This document shows positions 33,138-42,270 of a stretch of DNA of 64,000 bases, piece after piece. The translations under genes and the position numbers were made by a program. The notes beneath the pieces are model-generated. The model did no database searches and was not told where the DNA came from. It was given only the letters and a program-made list of their open reading frames with translations. The first letter of the stretch is position 1. Every line of letters starts with the position of its first letter. The DNA lies in contig JAJZIR010000009.1 of NCBI GenBank assembly GCA_021810505.1, forward strand, positions 39,446-103,445, in the 5' to 3' direction. The DNA comes from a bacterium (GTDB lineage Bacteria > Deinococcota > Deinococci > Deinococcales > Deinococcaceae).

Positions 33138-34148
33138 ATGCTGACTGAACCCAGAAAGTCCTTAGGGGAGCGCGCTCCCGCGGAGGCAGCAGCGATCTCG
33201 GTGGAGAACCTGTCCCGCCGCTTCGGGAAGCTGGAGGCGGTCAAGGGGGTCAGCTTCGCGGTGCATCCCGGGGAGATCTTCGGCTTCCTGGGTCCCAACG
33301 GCGCCGGGAAATCGACCACCATCTCCATGCTCACCACCCTGCTCACCCCCAGCGGAGGCAGGGCGGAAGTAGCCGGCCACGACGTGGTCAGAGAGCGCAA
33401 CCAGGTCCGGCAAGCCATCGGCATCATCTTCCAGGAGCAGGCCCTAGACCTGCGGCTCTCGGCCCTGGACAACCTGTGGCTGCACGCCATCCTCTACGGG
33501 GTCCCGACTGCCCGAGCAGCGCAGCGCATCGAGCAGGGCCTGCGGGCGGTCGACCTGTGGGACAGGCGCAAGGAGCCCGTCTCGCGCTACTCCGGCGGGA
33601 TGAAGCGGCGGCTGGAGATGGCTAGGGGGCTGATCCACACCCCGCAGGTGCTGTTTCTGGACGAGCCGACGGTGGGCTTGGACCCTCAGAGCCGCTACGC
33701 GATGTGGGACTACATCCAGCGGCTCAGGCAGGAGTTCGGCCTGACCATCTTCATGACCACCCACTACATGGACGAAGCCGAAGCCTGCGACCGCATCGCC
33801 ATCATGGACAAGGGCAGCGTGATCGCCCTGGACAGCCCAGCCGCGCTCAAAGCCAGCTTGGGAGGAGACGTGATCTCGCTCAAGACCGAGCACAACGGCT
33901 TGGCCCTAGCGGAGCTGAGAGAGCGCTTCGGGTTGGAAGCCAAGCTGGCCGAGGACCAGCTCAGGCTGGAGGTCAAAGACGGCGGCGAGCTGCTGCCCAG
34001 ATTGCTGCGCGAGCTGCAGGTGAAGATCCTGCGGGTCAGCCTGAACCAGCCGACCCTAGACGACGTCTTCGTCTCGCTGACCGGCCGGGAGATGCGGGAC
34101 GAGGGTCCCGCCGACCCCAGGGCCATGTGGATGCGCAGAGGCCGCTGA
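33138..34148 (+). CDS. ABC exporter ATP-binding protein, DrrA-like
   Basis: This 336-residue ATPase has Walker A GPNGAGKST (about 54-62), the signature YSGGMKRRLEMA, Walker B VLFLDEPTVGLD, and a DrrA-type C-terminal extension of about 90 residues. With the permease encoded next it would export a hydrophobic compound. The ATG at 33138 has a GGAGGATGC site. The preceding region carries palindromes that may bind a local repressor, though no repressor gene is adjacent. Confidence 0.93.
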   Translation: MLTEPRKSLGERAPAEAAAISVENLSRRFGKLEAVKGVSFAVHPGEIFGFLGPNGAGKSTTISMLTTLLTPSGGRAEVAGHDVVRERNQVRQAIGIIFQEQALDLRLSALDNLWLHAILYGVPTARAAQRIEQGLRAVDLWDRRKEPVSRYSGGMKRRLEMARGLIHTPQVLFLDEPTVGLDPQSRYAMWDYIQRLRQEFGLTIFMTTHYMDEAEACDRIAIMDKGSVIALDSPAALKASLGGDVISLKTEHNGLALAELRERFGLEAKLAEDQLRLEVKDGGELLPRLLRELQVKILRVSLNQPTLDDVFVSLTGREMRDEGPADPRAMWMRRGR

Positions 34149-34157
34149 GGGGGTACC

Positions 34158-34946
34158 GTGAGCGAAGCGAGAGCCATCTACGCCATCTGGCTGCGCGATA
34201 TCAAGCGGCTGTGGTTGGACCGGGCCAGGATCCTGATCGGCCTGCTGCAACCGGCCCTCTACCTGTTCGTGCTGGGCTCCGGCCTGGGCAGCGTGACCAG
34301 GATCGCCGGCGGCAAGGGCGACTACATCCAGTTCATCTTCCCCGGAGTGATCGGCCTGACCGTGCTGTTCACAGCGGTCTTCAGCGCGGTCAGCATCGTC
34401 TTCGACCGGGAGTTCGGTTTCCTCAAGGAGGTGCTGGTAGCCCCGGTCTCCCGGCGGGCCATCGCCATCGGCAAGTCGCTCTCCGGGTCCACCCAGGCGA
34501 CAGTGCAGGGGATCTTGATCCTGATCTTCGCGCCTCTGGCCGGGGTGCACTTCGGCTTCGGCGAGCTGTTGGGCTTGATCGTAATCATGGCTCTGACCGG
34601 TTTCGCCATGACCTCCTTCGGGGTGCTGTTCGCCGCCCGCTTCCGGTCGACCGAGGCTTTCCCCATCGTGATCAACGGTATTCTGCTGCCGCTGTTCTTC
34701 CTCTCCGGGGCGCTCTACCCGGTCACCAACCTGCCGGTCTGGCTGACGCCCTTCGTGCACATCGATCCCCTGACCTACGGGATCGACGCCATGCGGGGAG
34801 CGGCCCTGCCCAAGGGCCTAGAGGTGGGTCCCGGAGTCTTCGTTCCCGCCCACGTCTACCCCATCTGGCTCTCGGTGGCGGTCATCGTGGCCTTCGGGTT
34901 GGTGATGGTCTGGCTGGCGGTCTGGCAGTTCAGCCGGGCCGAGTAG
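34158..34946 (+). CDS. ABC-2 type exporter permease, DrrB-like
   Basis: This 262-residue membrane protein has six helices and belongs to the ABC-2/DrrB family. It shows the REFGFLKEVLVAPVSRRAIAIGKSLSG segment, where the permease contacts the ATPase, and the LFFLSGALYPVTNLP motif near TM5. The GTG start lies 9 bases after the ATPase stop behind a GGGGG stretch. Together the two genes form a complete half-size exporter. The substrate is unknown. Confidence 0.92.
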   Translation: MSEARAIYAIWLRDIKRLWLDRARILIGLLQPALYLFVLGSGLGSVTRIAGGKGDYIQFIFPGVIGLTVLFTAVFSAVSIVFDREFGFLKEVLVAPVSRRAIAIGKSLSGSTQATVQGILILIFAPLAGVHFGFGELLGLIVIMALTGFAMTSFGVLFAARFRSTEAFPIVINGILLPLFFLSGALYPVTNLPVWLTPFVHIDPLTYGIDAMRGAALPKGLEVGPGVFVPAHVYPIWLSVAVIVAFGLVMVWLAVWQFSRAE

Positions 34947-34947
34947 C

Positions 34948-36780
34948 TCAGCCGCAGGGCAGGTAGCCGTTGCCGGTCTGGGTCTTTAAGTCGAGCGGGA
35001 CGGGTGAGCTGCCCACCGAGAGCTGCGCGCTGCAGCTGTCCACCGGCGTGCTCTGGCCGTTAGCGGTGATGCTGACCTCGAGCTGGTAGTTGCCCTGGGG
35101 CAGGTTCAGGCTGTAGGCGACCTGGCTGTCCCCGCTGTACATGGCTTCCTGGGCGCTGGCCACCGGAGCGCTCCCCCCCAGGGGGTAGGCGAACACCTGG
35201 GCGACATAAGAGGTCGGGGGTTGGTTCTGCAGGGGCGGGGTCCCGTTAAAGTAATCGCTGATCGCCGCCTGCACCGCCGCGGCGGCGTTCAGCAGCCCGG
35301 CGCCGTAACCGGGCTGATTGCTCTTGCCAGGGATCACCGTGGCGGTCTCGGTCAGGATCTCCGCTACCTGGTAGGGGCTCAAATTGGGATCGGCCGCCAG
35401 CATCATGGCCACCGTCCCAGCTACCTGGGGGGCTGACTCGGAGGTCCCGGCCCAGAGGTTGTAGTCGGCGGTGTCGCCGCTGTGGAGGTACGCCAGGCTG
35501 AGGATGTCCTCGGGATCGGGGTTGCTGTCCGACGCGCAGGAGGTCTGGCTGATCGCGTCGCCGGGGGCGTCCCCGCCGGGAGCCACCAGGTTGACGTTGG
35601 CCTGGGCCTGGCCCCCGATCACCGCCGGGATGGCTGAAAAGCAGGAGAGCTGGTTGCCGCTGGTCACCGCGCCGACCGAGAGCACGTAGGGATTATCGGC
35701 CGGGTACTCCACCCCGCCGCTGCCGTCGTTGCCGGCAGCGGCGATCAGAACGACGCCCTTATTGTAAGCACTCTGGATCACTGGATCCAGGGTGGGGTCC
35801 GAAGTGATCCCCGCAATCCCCAAGCTCATGTTGACCACTTTGGCTCCTCGCTGGACAGCGTAATTGAGTCCTTTCGCCACCGAGGTGGTGGTAGCGCTCA
35901 TGGTGCAGGGGCTCTGCGAGCAGTCCTCGCCGAAGACTTTGACCGGCAGGAGGTCCTGGCCACCCCAGGTCATCCCGGTGATGCCGAGATTGTTGTTCCC
36001 GTCAGCAGCGATGATGCCGGTGGTGTCGGTGCCGTGGCCGCCGTCGCTGGCCTGGCTAGCTGGGGTGTCCTGCACGTCATCTAACTGAGCGGTGGTGGAG
36101 GGGGTGGTGCAACCTTGGCTGCCATACTCGCAGAAGTTCTCCCCCGGCAGCAGGCGGCGCGCTAGGTCGCTGGCGAAGGTATTCACGCCGGTGTCCAACA
36201 CCGCGGTGATCACCGGGTTATTCAGGTAATCCTGGGAAAGCCCGGCCTTAGAGAGCGCCTGCCAGGCGCCCGCGGCGCCGATCTCAGTCAGGTAGCTCTG
36301 GTAGTAGGAAGAGGAGCCGATGTCGATACCCGGGTTACCCGGACCCGGGTAACCCGGGTCGTTGGGGGGCGTGAAGGCCTGCGGGCTGTAGACGTAGTCG
36401 GGTTGCACCTGGAGGCCCCTCTTAGCCAGCTCAGCCGCCAGGTTCCTGGCCCGCTGGCCAGCCGGGACGCGCACCGAGAAGACCCCCTTGAGGGCTAGCT
36501 GGGCGGAAAAGCCGGCCAGGGCCGAGCTGGCCCGGGCCGGGGTCAGGGAGCCCCCCTGCACCAACACCACCCCGGGCACGTGGGGAGCGTTCCAGTTGAC
36601 CGCCTGGGAGCTGACCGCCTGCAGGCTGGTCCCAGCGGGCGTCTCGATGTAGCCGGAGACCGGCTGGGTCTGGGTAGGAGGGAGGGCGCTGCCCCCACCC
36701 GAGGAGGGCAGGGTGACGCTGCAGGCCGAGAGGGCTGCTGCCAGGGGGAGCAGCCAGAGGCAGGGAAGCGGGCGAGGCAT
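34948..36780 (-). CDS. Subtilisin-family (S8) serine protease lipoprotein
   Basis: This 610-residue exported protease has a lipoprotein signal (LAAALSAC, Cys20), a prodomain-like region to about 185, and a peptidase domain with Asp196 (VLDTGVN), His249 (GGHGTDTTG), oxyanion Asn351 (AAAGNDG) and Ser447 (GTSESAPQVAG). A roughly 100-residue C-terminal beta domain follows. Several paired cysteines suggest disulfides outside the cell. A CACAAT box lies 5 nt before the ATG. It converges directly with the ABC permease gene with one base between stops. Confidence 0.93.
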   Translation of the reverse strand: MPRPLPCLWLLPLAAALSACSVTLPSSGGGSALPPTQTQPVSGYIETPAGTSLQAVSSQAVNWNAPHVPGVVLVQGGSLTPARASSALAGFSAQLALKGVFSVRVPAGQRARNLAAELAKRGLQVQPDYVYSPQAFTPPNDPGYPGPGNPGIDIGSSSYYQSYLTEIGAAGAWQALSKAGLSQDYLNNPVITAVLDTGVNTFASDLARRLLPGENFCEYGSQGCTTPSTTAQLDDVQDTPASQASDGGHGTDTTGIIAADGNNNLGITGMTWGGQDLLPVKVFGEDCSQSPCTMSATTTSVAKGLNYAVQRGAKVVNMSLGIAGITSDPTLDPVIQSAYNKGVVLIAAAGNDGSGGVEYPADNPYVLSVGAVTSGNQLSCFSAIPAVIGGQAQANVNLVAPGGDAPGDAISQTSCASDSNPDPEDILSLAYLHSGDTADYNLWAGTSESAPQVAGTVAMMLAADPNLSPYQVAEILTETATVIPGKSNQPGYGAGLLNAAAAVQAAISDYFNGTPPLQNQPPTSYVAQVFAYPLGGSAPVASAQEAMYSGDSQVAYSLNLPQGNYQLEVSITANGQSTPVDSCSAQLSVGSSPVPLDLKTQTGNGYLPCG

Positions 36781-36863
36781 GGCCCATTGTGCCCCCGGCC
36801 AAGCTGACCTGGGATGAGAAGTATCCGGATGGGCCCGCGCACTTCGCTCATGGGGCTAAGCGC

Positions 36864-36869
36864 TAGCAT
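36864..36869 (+). promoter_or_regulatory. Leaderless -10 box of the DUF2227-like gene
   Basis: TAGCAT, then 6 nt, then the ATG at 36876. Confidence 0.6.
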
Positions 36870-36875
36870 GGCGGT

Positions 36876-37400
36876 ATGCCCAGCGGGCGGGTGCACACCT
36901 GGATCAATACGCTCAGCTACGGCGCCCTGCTGGCCGGCGCCTCCTACGCCCTGGAGCGGGGTTGGCTGAGGGTCGACTTAGCGCAAGCTGCGCTGTTCAG
37001 CGCCGGGTTCTGGGCCGGCACCCTGCTGCTCTCCCCTGACCTGGACCTGGCCGAGGGGTCGGTGCGCAGCAAGCGGGCCTGGGGGCCCTTGGGAGCGCTC
37101 TGGGTCCCTTACGGGCTGATCTTCCGCCACCGCGGGCTCAGCCACTCCTGGCTGGTAGGTCCCCTGACCAGGCTGCTCTACCTGGCCCTGCTGGTAGGGG
37201 CGCTGCTCAGCCTGCTGAGCTGGCTGCTGCCGGCTCTGGGCCAGGCGCTGCTGCTCTACCTGGCCCAACTCACCAGGGCCGGAGTGCTCCCCTGGGTCTG
37301 GCTGCTGGCCGGCTACTACCTCAGCCAGTGGCTCCACCTGATCGCCGACGGAATCCGGCCCGACACCGATTTCAGGCGCTGGCAAGCCCGCCCGCACTGA
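36876..37400 (+). CDS. Membrane protein, DUF2227/YdjM-like putative metal-dependent hydrolase
   Basis: This 174-residue protein has four or five membrane helices and polar metal-binding-type motifs: SGRVHTWIN at the start, LLSPDLDL (about 52-58), FRHRGLSHSW (about 87-96) and SQWLHLIADG (about 155-164). These His/Asp positions match the DUF2227/YdjM class of membrane metal-dependent hydrolase-like proteins. The substrate is unknown. The start is placed 6 nt after TAGCAT. The gene ends in a perfect hairpin shared with plsX. Confidence 0.75.
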   Translation: MPSGRVHTWINTLSYGALLAGASYALERGWLRVDLAQAALFSAGFWAGTLLLSPDLDLAEGSVRSKRAWGPLGALWVPYGLIFRHRGLSHSWLVGPLTRLLYLALLVGALLSLLSWLLPALGQALLLYLAQLTRAGVLPWVWLLAGYYLSQWLHLIADGIRPDTDFRRWQARPH

Positions 37401-37429
37401 GCAGCTCAGGGAAGGGACCTGAGCTGCTC
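37399..37429. terminator. Bidirectional 12-bp hairpin between convergent genes
   Basis: A perfect stem GAGCAGCTCAGG / CCTGAGCTGCTC with a 7-nt loop overlaps the stop codons of both convergent genes. No U-tract is present on either side. Confidence 0.6.
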
Positions 37430-38512
37430 CATCACCCCCGAACCGCTGGCCTGCCAGGCTGCCCGCAGGGCGTTGGTGGTGGCCCGGGCGTCGGCGCTGC
37501 CGTGGCCGATGTAGGTGAGACCCTGCACCCCTAGGAGCAGGGAGGCACCGAAGGTGCTGGGGTCCAGCTGGCTGGCCAGAGCCCGCAGTCTGGGGCGGAC
37601 CAAGAGGGCGCCCAGCTTGGCCCTAGAATCCGCCGAGAGCGCCTCTCGGATCCAACCGAACAGCACCCGGACCTCCCCCTCGATGGCCTTCAGCACCACG
37701 TTGCCGGTGAAGCCGTCGGTCAACACGATGTCGGTCACCCCCCTGAACAGGTCACGGCCCTCCACGTTGCCGTAGAAGGAGATGTCCCGGGCGGCCTTGA
37801 GCAGCTGGTGAACCTCCAAGACCAGGGCGCTCCCCTTGTTCTCCTCCTCGCCGATGGAGAGCAGGCCGACGGTGGGCTGCCGGATACCGCGCACCTCCTG
37901 CAGGTAATGGCTGGCCAGCTTGGCCCACTGCGGGAAGTAGCCGGGCCGGACGTCGGCGTTGGCACCGACGTCGAGCAGCGCGCAGATCCCGCTGGGCCGC
38001 AGCGAGGGGAGCAGGGCCATGATAGCCGGCCGCTCGATCCCGGGCAGCCGCCCCAAGGTGAGCAGGGCGCTGGCCATGGTCGCCCCGCTGTGGCCCATGG
38101 AGACTACCGCGCCGGCCCGGCCTTCCTTGAGCAGCTGCATGGCCACGTTGATGCTGGCTTGCGGCTTCCTGCGCACGTCGCTGGCGTGTCCGCGCATCGC
38201 GATGGCGCTCCCCGACTCGACCAGCTCGATGCCCAAGCCAGCCAGGTCGCGGCCGTGCAGGTGGGGAGCCAGGGAGACCTGCTCGCCGACCAGCAGCAGC
38301 CGCACGCCGGAGCGCGCTGCCTCCAGGGCTCCGGCGACGAGAACCTCCGGGCCGCGGTCCGCACCCATGGCGTCCAGGGCAATCGGCAGCCGAACCTGCT
38401 GGGCTCCAGCGGCGGGGATGGTCCGCGCCACAGTCACCGGCAGGCCACCCCCCCAGCTCGGGGACCTCTCCAGGTAAGTTCGCAGCGGCTCAGTCGCATA
38501 CCTTTCTATCAT
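37406..38512 (-). CDS. plsX: Phosphate acyltransferase PlsX
   Basis: This 368-residue PlsX makes acyl-phosphate from acyl-ACP for phospholipid synthesis. It shows LPIALDAMGADRGPEVLVAGA, GHSGATMASALL, ALLDVGANADVRP and DGFTGNVVLKAIEG. The family normally begins at the DAMG strand, so about 45 N-terminal residues are extra. The ATG at 38512 (behind GAAGGG) was taken, but GTG codons at 38437 or 38431 would give a more typical length. It is divergent from the thioredoxin gene. Confidence 0.93.
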   Translation of the reverse strand: MIERYATEPLRTYLERSPSWGGGLPVTVARTIPAAGAQQVRLPIALDAMGADRGPEVLVAGALEAARSGVRLLLVGEQVSLAPHLHGRDLAGLGIELVESGSAIAMRGHASDVRRKPQASINVAMQLLKEGRAGAVVSMGHSGATMASALLTLGRLPGIERPAIMALLPSLRPSGICALLDVGANADVRPGYFPQWAKLASHYLQEVRGIRQPTVGLLSIGEEENKGSALVLEVHQLLKAARDISFYGNVEGRDLFRGVTDIVLTDGFTGNVVLKAIEGEVRVLFGWIREALSADSRAKLGALLVRPRLRALASQLDPSTFGASLLLGVQGLTYIGHGSADARATTNALRAAWQASGSGVMEQLRSLP

Positions 38513-38615
38513 AGGCAACCCTTCGGTGAGGAGATGAACAGAGTTGTCTGCCGAATCACCAATCCGCCGAAACGAACCGCTAAACTGGGGGCGGGACTCG
38601 AGAAAGGAGTCAAAC

Positions 38616-38951
38616 GTGTCCAAGGCCCAACAGCTCAGCGATCAGACTTTCAAGGCGGAGATCTCCAAGGGTCTCACCCTAGTGGATTTCTGGGCTCCAT
38701 GGTGCGGTCCTTGCCGCATGGTCGCCCCGATCATCGACGAGCTGACCGAGGAGTACCGCGGTCGGGTCAAAGTCGCGCAGATCAACGTCGACGACAACCC
38801 CAACACCGCCATGGAGTACCGGGTGATGAGCATCCCGACCATCATCCTGTTCCGGGATGGGCAACCGGTGGAGACCCTGGTGGGCGCTCAGCCCAAGCGC
38901 AACTTCGTGGCTCGTATCGAGCAGCACGTCGGTCAGGGCGCCAGCGCCTGA
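38616..38951 (+). CDS. trxA: Thioredoxin
   Basis: This 111-residue thioredoxin has the WCGPC active site (Cys30, Cys33) in VDFWAPWCGPCRM, the cis-Pro in SIPTIILF, and the C-terminal helix. It reduces protein disulfides using the thioredoxin reductase encoded at 53290-54243. The GTG at 38616 is placed by an AAAGGAG site. The open frame extends upstream but lacks homology. A TAAACT box at 38581-38586 may be its -10. Confidence 0.96.
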   Translation: MSKAQQLSDQTFKAEISKGLTLVDFWAPWCGPCRMVAPIIDELTEEYRGRVKVAQINVDDNPNTAMEYRVMSIPTIILFRDGQPVETLVGAQPKRNFVARIEQHVGQGASA

Positions 38952-38957
38952 AGGGGT

Positions 38958-39001
38958 GGGCGCGCCGCTCAGTCTCCGGTGCGGGGCTGAGCGGCGCGCC
39001 C
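38958..39001. terminator. 15-bp bidirectional hairpin between trxA and the MFS gene
   Basis: A perfect 15-bp stem (38958-38972 with 38987-39001; GGGCGCGCCGCTCAG arm) with a 14-nt loop overlaps the last codons of the MFS gene. No U-tract follows. Confidence 0.6.
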
Positions 39002-40216
39002 ATTCGGATCGTAGGCGCGAAAGACCCTACCGTAGAGCACCAGGTAGATCCCCTGCAGCAGGGCAGCCAAGTAGTAGGGCAAGGTCAGCTGGCCGGAATC
39101 GAGCAGGGCGCCAGCTATGCTCGGTCCGATGGCCTGCGGCAGCGTGAAGGAGGCGTTGTTCAGGCTGGTCACCTCTCCCCTACGCTCCTCGCCGACCAAG
39201 CCGACCGCTAGAGCCTGGCGGGCCCCGGCAGAGCCGCGGTTGAACACCGAGCGCAGCAGGTAGACCAGGGAAGCCAGCCAAAAAGAGGGCATCAGCGGCA
39301 GGGCGATCAGCAGGAGCAGGCCGATCAACCGCGACCAGACCACCGCTTTGATCACGCCGACCTGCTCGGCCAACCACCCGGTCGCCACCGAGGAGAAGGC
39401 GGTCACCGCGAAGGTCAGGGCCAGCAGCGGAGCGATGCTGGCCGGTCCGACCCCGAAGCGCAGCGCGAACCAGTAGGAGATCAGCGGCCCAGTCAGGCCG
39501 ATGGCCAAGCCGTTGAAGGCGTTGGTGAAGATCATCTTGAGCAAGATCTGGTTCTCGCTGCGGCGGACCTGGCGAGCTGCGTGGTCCGGCACCACCTTGG
39601 TGCGGCCGCGGTACTGCTCCTCGGCACCGGCCAGGATCCAGATTCCCAGCAGTGCGACCAGCGACCAGAGGGCGAAGAGCGGCCGGTACGCTAGGGCCCC
39701 GGGCAGGATACCGCCCAGGAAAGCCGGCAAAATCGCCAGCAGCGAGCCTACCCCCATCCCCATGAAACCGATGGCGGTGTTCAAGCTGAACACCCGAGCC
39801 CGCCGCTTGGGGTCAACGACCTCGGCCAGCCAGGCTTGCTCGGCCGGCGAGAAGGGGCCGGCGGCGCCATTGGCCCCTCGGCCCAAACCCCCCAGGACAG
39901 CTCCAGCGATCAACAGCCCGGGTTGGGAGCTGACCAGCGCCAGCAGGCCGGCGGCGAAGGCGATCACCTGGTAGATCATCACCAGGGGCTTCCTGCGCAG
40001 GCGGTCGCTGGTGTAGCCCACCAACAGGCTCAGGCCTGCCCCGAACAGACCGCCACCAGTCAGTACCAGGCCGATCTGCACACCGCTCCAGTGCAGCGCC
40101 AGGAGGTAGAGGGCGAAGTCGGCCGCCAGGGCACCCTGCGCTAGGCTGCGTACCGCGCGGGTCAGCAGCAGGCGCCGGGTGGTGGGGTGGAGTTCGCTCC
40201 AGAAACCCAGGGTCAA
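38969..40216 (-). CDS. Major facilitator superfamily transporter
   Basis: This 415-residue protein has 12 hydrophobic segments, with the MFS loop GYTSDRLRRKP after TM2 and a central cytoplasmic loop with RTKVVPDHAARQVRR. It is a general MFS efflux-type permease of unknown substrate. The start is TTG at 40216, chosen because a GGGAGGACC site lies just upstream and the first helix follows (ALAADFALYLLAL). It faces the thioredoxin gene tail to tail. Confidence 0.87.
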   Translation of the reverse strand: MTLGFWSELHPTTRRLLLTRAVRSLAQGALAADFALYLLALHWSGVQIGLVLTGGGLFGAGLSLLVGYTSDRLRRKPLVMIYQVIAFAAGLLALVSSQPGLLIAGAVLGGLGRGANGAAGPFSPAEQAWLAEVVDPKRRARVFSLNTAIGFMGMGVGSLLAILPAFLGGILPGALAYRPLFALWSLVALLGIWILAGAEEQYRGRTKVVPDHAARQVRRSENQILLKMIFTNAFNGLAIGLTGPLISYWFALRFGVGPASIAPLLALTFAVTAFSSVATGWLAEQVGVIKAVVWSRLIGLLLLIALPLMPSFWLASLVYLLRSVFNRGSAGARQALAVGLVGEERRGEVTSLNNASFTLPQAIGPSIAGALLDSGQLTLPYYLAALLQGIYLVLYGRVFRAYDPNGRAAQPRTGD

Positions 40217-40333
40217 ATTGGTCCTCCCTTCTGAGACAACCCAGGCCGCGTTGCGGGGAGGGTATGGCGCTGACAGTATCGCCCGCCGCCAGCTAGGTAA
40301 ACTGCGAATCCCGTCGCATTACCCGCTGGCAGC

Positions 40334-41782
40334 TCAGGCGAAACCGGGGGCAATTCCAAAGAATCTCCCCTCGGTCACCCGTTCGAAGTGCTGGGAGACC
40401 GCCAGGATCAGCTCATCGCGCAGCGCCGGTGCGATCAGCTGTATGCCTACTGGGAGCTGTTTTCCATCCACTTGGGCGTAGCCGGCCGGCAGGGACAGGG
40501 CGGGCAGGCCGGCCAGGCTGATCCCCACGGTGTAGACATCGGTCCGGTACATGGCCAGCGGGTCAGCGGAGCGCTCCCCGATCGGGAAAGCCGGCTCGGC
40601 CGCAGTCGGGCAGAGCAACAGGTCGTAAGCTCCGAAGGCAGCAGCGAAGTCGCGAGCGATCAGCCGCCGCACCCGCATCGCCTTGGAGTAGTAGGCGTCG
40701 TAGTATCCGCTGGAGAGGGCGTAGGTGCCCATCAAAACGCGGCGCTTGACTTCCTGGCCAAAACCCTCGGCGCGGCTCTCAGCCATCACCGCGCTGTAGT
40801 CGCTGCCTCCGCTCCGCAAGCCGTAGAGCATCCCATCGTAGCGAGCCAGGTTGGAACTGGCCTCGGAGTCGGCGATCAGGTAGTAAGCCGGGACCGCAGC
40901 TTCCAGAGTAGGCAGGTCGGCCTCGCCGAAACGGGCGCCACCGGCCTCCAGAACTTGCTGGACGGTGGCCATCGCCCGTTCGACCGCCGGGTGATTGCCG
41001 CGCAGCGCCTGGCGGATCCAGCCTACCCGAAGGCCGGAGATGCCCAAATCCAGAGCAGCGGTGAACGAGGGGGGGTGATCGATGCTGGTGCTGTCCAGGG
41101 GATCTATCCCGCACATGACGTCCAGGGCAGCGGCCAGGTCGGCGCTGGAGCGGGCCAGCACCCCGACCTGATCCAAGCTGCTGGCGAAAGCGACCAAACC
41201 GTAGCGGCTCAGCCGGCCGTAGGTGGGTTTAAAGCCCAGGACGCCGCAGAAAGCGGCCGGCAGGCGCACGCTGCCGCCCGTATCGCTGCCCAGGGCCAAG
41301 GGAACCTGGCCGCCGGCCACCGCCGCGGCGCTGCCACCCGAGGAGCCACCCGGTACTCGGCCCAGGTCCCAAGGATTCCTGGTGGCGCCGAAGGCGCTGT
41401 TCTCGGTCGAACTGCCCATGGCGAACTCGTCCAGATTGGTCTTGCCCACCACCACCGCCCCGGCCCGCTCCAAGCGCTCGACCACCGTGGCGGTGTAGGG
41501 GCTGCGGTAATTGGCCAGCATCCTGCTCCCGCAGCTGGTGACCGTCCCGACCAGATTGAGGTTGTCCTTGATGGCCACCGGGACTCCGGCCAGGGGAAGG
41601 CCCAGGAAGGCGCTCCGGCCCAAGCGGCTAGCCCGTTCAGGAGCGTCCTCCCTCAGCGAGAGGAAGGCGTGGAGGCGGTCGTCGCTGGCCCGGATCCGGG
41701 CCAGCGACTGGGCCGCCGGCTCGGCCGGCCCGAGTTGGCCGCGGCCAACTCGGGCCGCGAGTTGCAGCGCGGTTTCGGGCAT
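40334..41782 (-). CDS. gatA: Glu-tRNA(Gln)/Asp-tRNA(Asn) amidotransferase subunit A-type amidase
   Basis: This 482-residue amidase-signature protein has the Ser-cisSer-Lys triad: Lys72 (AIKDN), Ser147 in GGSSGGSAAAVA and Ser171 (GSDTGGSVRLPA). The GSRMLANYRSPYTATVVERLERAGAVVVGKTNLDEFAMGSS-type segment is typical of GatA. It would release ammonia from glutamine for transamidation of misacylated tRNA, with GatB and GatC, neither of which is adjacent. The ATG at 41782 lies 7 nt after TAACAT; the GTG two codons earlier would touch the box and is rejected. Confidence 0.9.
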   Translation of the reverse strand: MPETALQLAARVGRGQLGPAEPAAQSLARIRASDDRLHAFLSLREDAPERASRLGRSAFLGLPLAGVPVAIKDNLNLVGTVTSCGSRMLANYRSPYTATVVERLERAGAVVVGKTNLDEFAMGSSTENSAFGATRNPWDLGRVPGGSSGGSAAAVAGGQVPLALGSDTGGSVRLPAAFCGVLGFKPTYGRLSRYGLVAFASSLDQVGVLARSSADLAAALDVMCGIDPLDSTSIDHPPSFTAALDLGISGLRVGWIRQALRGNHPAVERAMATVQQVLEAGGARFGEADLPTLEAAVPAYYLIADSEASSNLARYDGMLYGLRSGGSDYSAVMAESRAEGFGQEVKRRVLMGTYALSSGYYDAYYSKAMRVRRLIARDFAAAFGAYDLLLCPTAAEPAFPIGERSADPLAMYRTDVYTVGISLAGLPALSLPAGYAQVDGKQLPVGIQLIAPALRDELILAVSQHFERVTEGRFFGIAPGFA

Positions 41783-42270
41783 GGCCACTATGTTAGCAAG
41801 GAGAGGCCCCCCGGGGGTAGCCGTTTTCGGGACAATTTACCCCAGGAGCGCGGCCTTAAATACGAATATGCCAGCGAGGAGGTGGGGGGATCTTGGAGCG
41901 CACCGCGGCAGCTACGGTCCCGCCCTGGACTCTGTCCGTGACCGGCAGATCAGCGCTCGGCGCCGGCGAGACCTGGTCCGAGGCGGCGCCGCTGCCCCCG
42001 CACCCGACCGCCGCCCACCCCTAGCCGAGCAGGTGATCCTGCGACCACCATCCAGACCGGTTCCGGACCTTATAGAGGGCAGGCAGCAGGTACCCGAGCC
42101 GGAGACCCCGGCCCGCGGGCAGCCGATATCAGCTCCAGGCGGCAGCCAGCTGATGGGGATGGGCCTAGGGGGCAGCCGGCCCTGGGCAGCGAGGTACCCC
42201 TCACCACCGACACCGCACCGGGAGGCTGGGAGATGCATCTGAAACTACCGGTCCGTTTGGGCCCGCAGCC
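41783..42270. other. 488-bp stretch with no recognised gene
   Basis: The region is GC-rich after about 41870 and AT-richer near 41830-41870 (TAAATA at 41854-41862 area). A Pro/Arg-rich frame (41869-42242, plus) and a 43-codon TTG frame behind AGGAGGTGG (41893-42023) exist, but neither has a recognisable family or convincing codon pattern. No riboswitch consensus was found. It may be a long leader of the SCO1-ctaG unit or a decayed gene. Confidence 0.5.

Noticed and set aside
36328..36362. GC-rich inverted repeats (ACCCGGGT units) as a regulatory element
   Set aside because: They lie inside the subtilase coding region and simply encode a Pro/Gly-rich turn (PGYPGPGNPG).
40388..41941. 517-codon open frame antisense to gatA
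   Set aside because: Low-complexity Gln/Gly/Ala/Arg composition, no motifs, and complete overlap with a clear amidase gene.
41893..42023. Possible 43-codon gene with a TTG start behind AGGAGGTGG
   Set aside because: Too short and unsupported by any motif; the ribosome-site match may be chance in GC-rich DNA.
41869..42242. Possible 124-codon gene in the long gap before the SCO1 gene
   Set aside because: Pro/Arg-rich with no family resemblance and no good start signal; kept only as a note on the gap.
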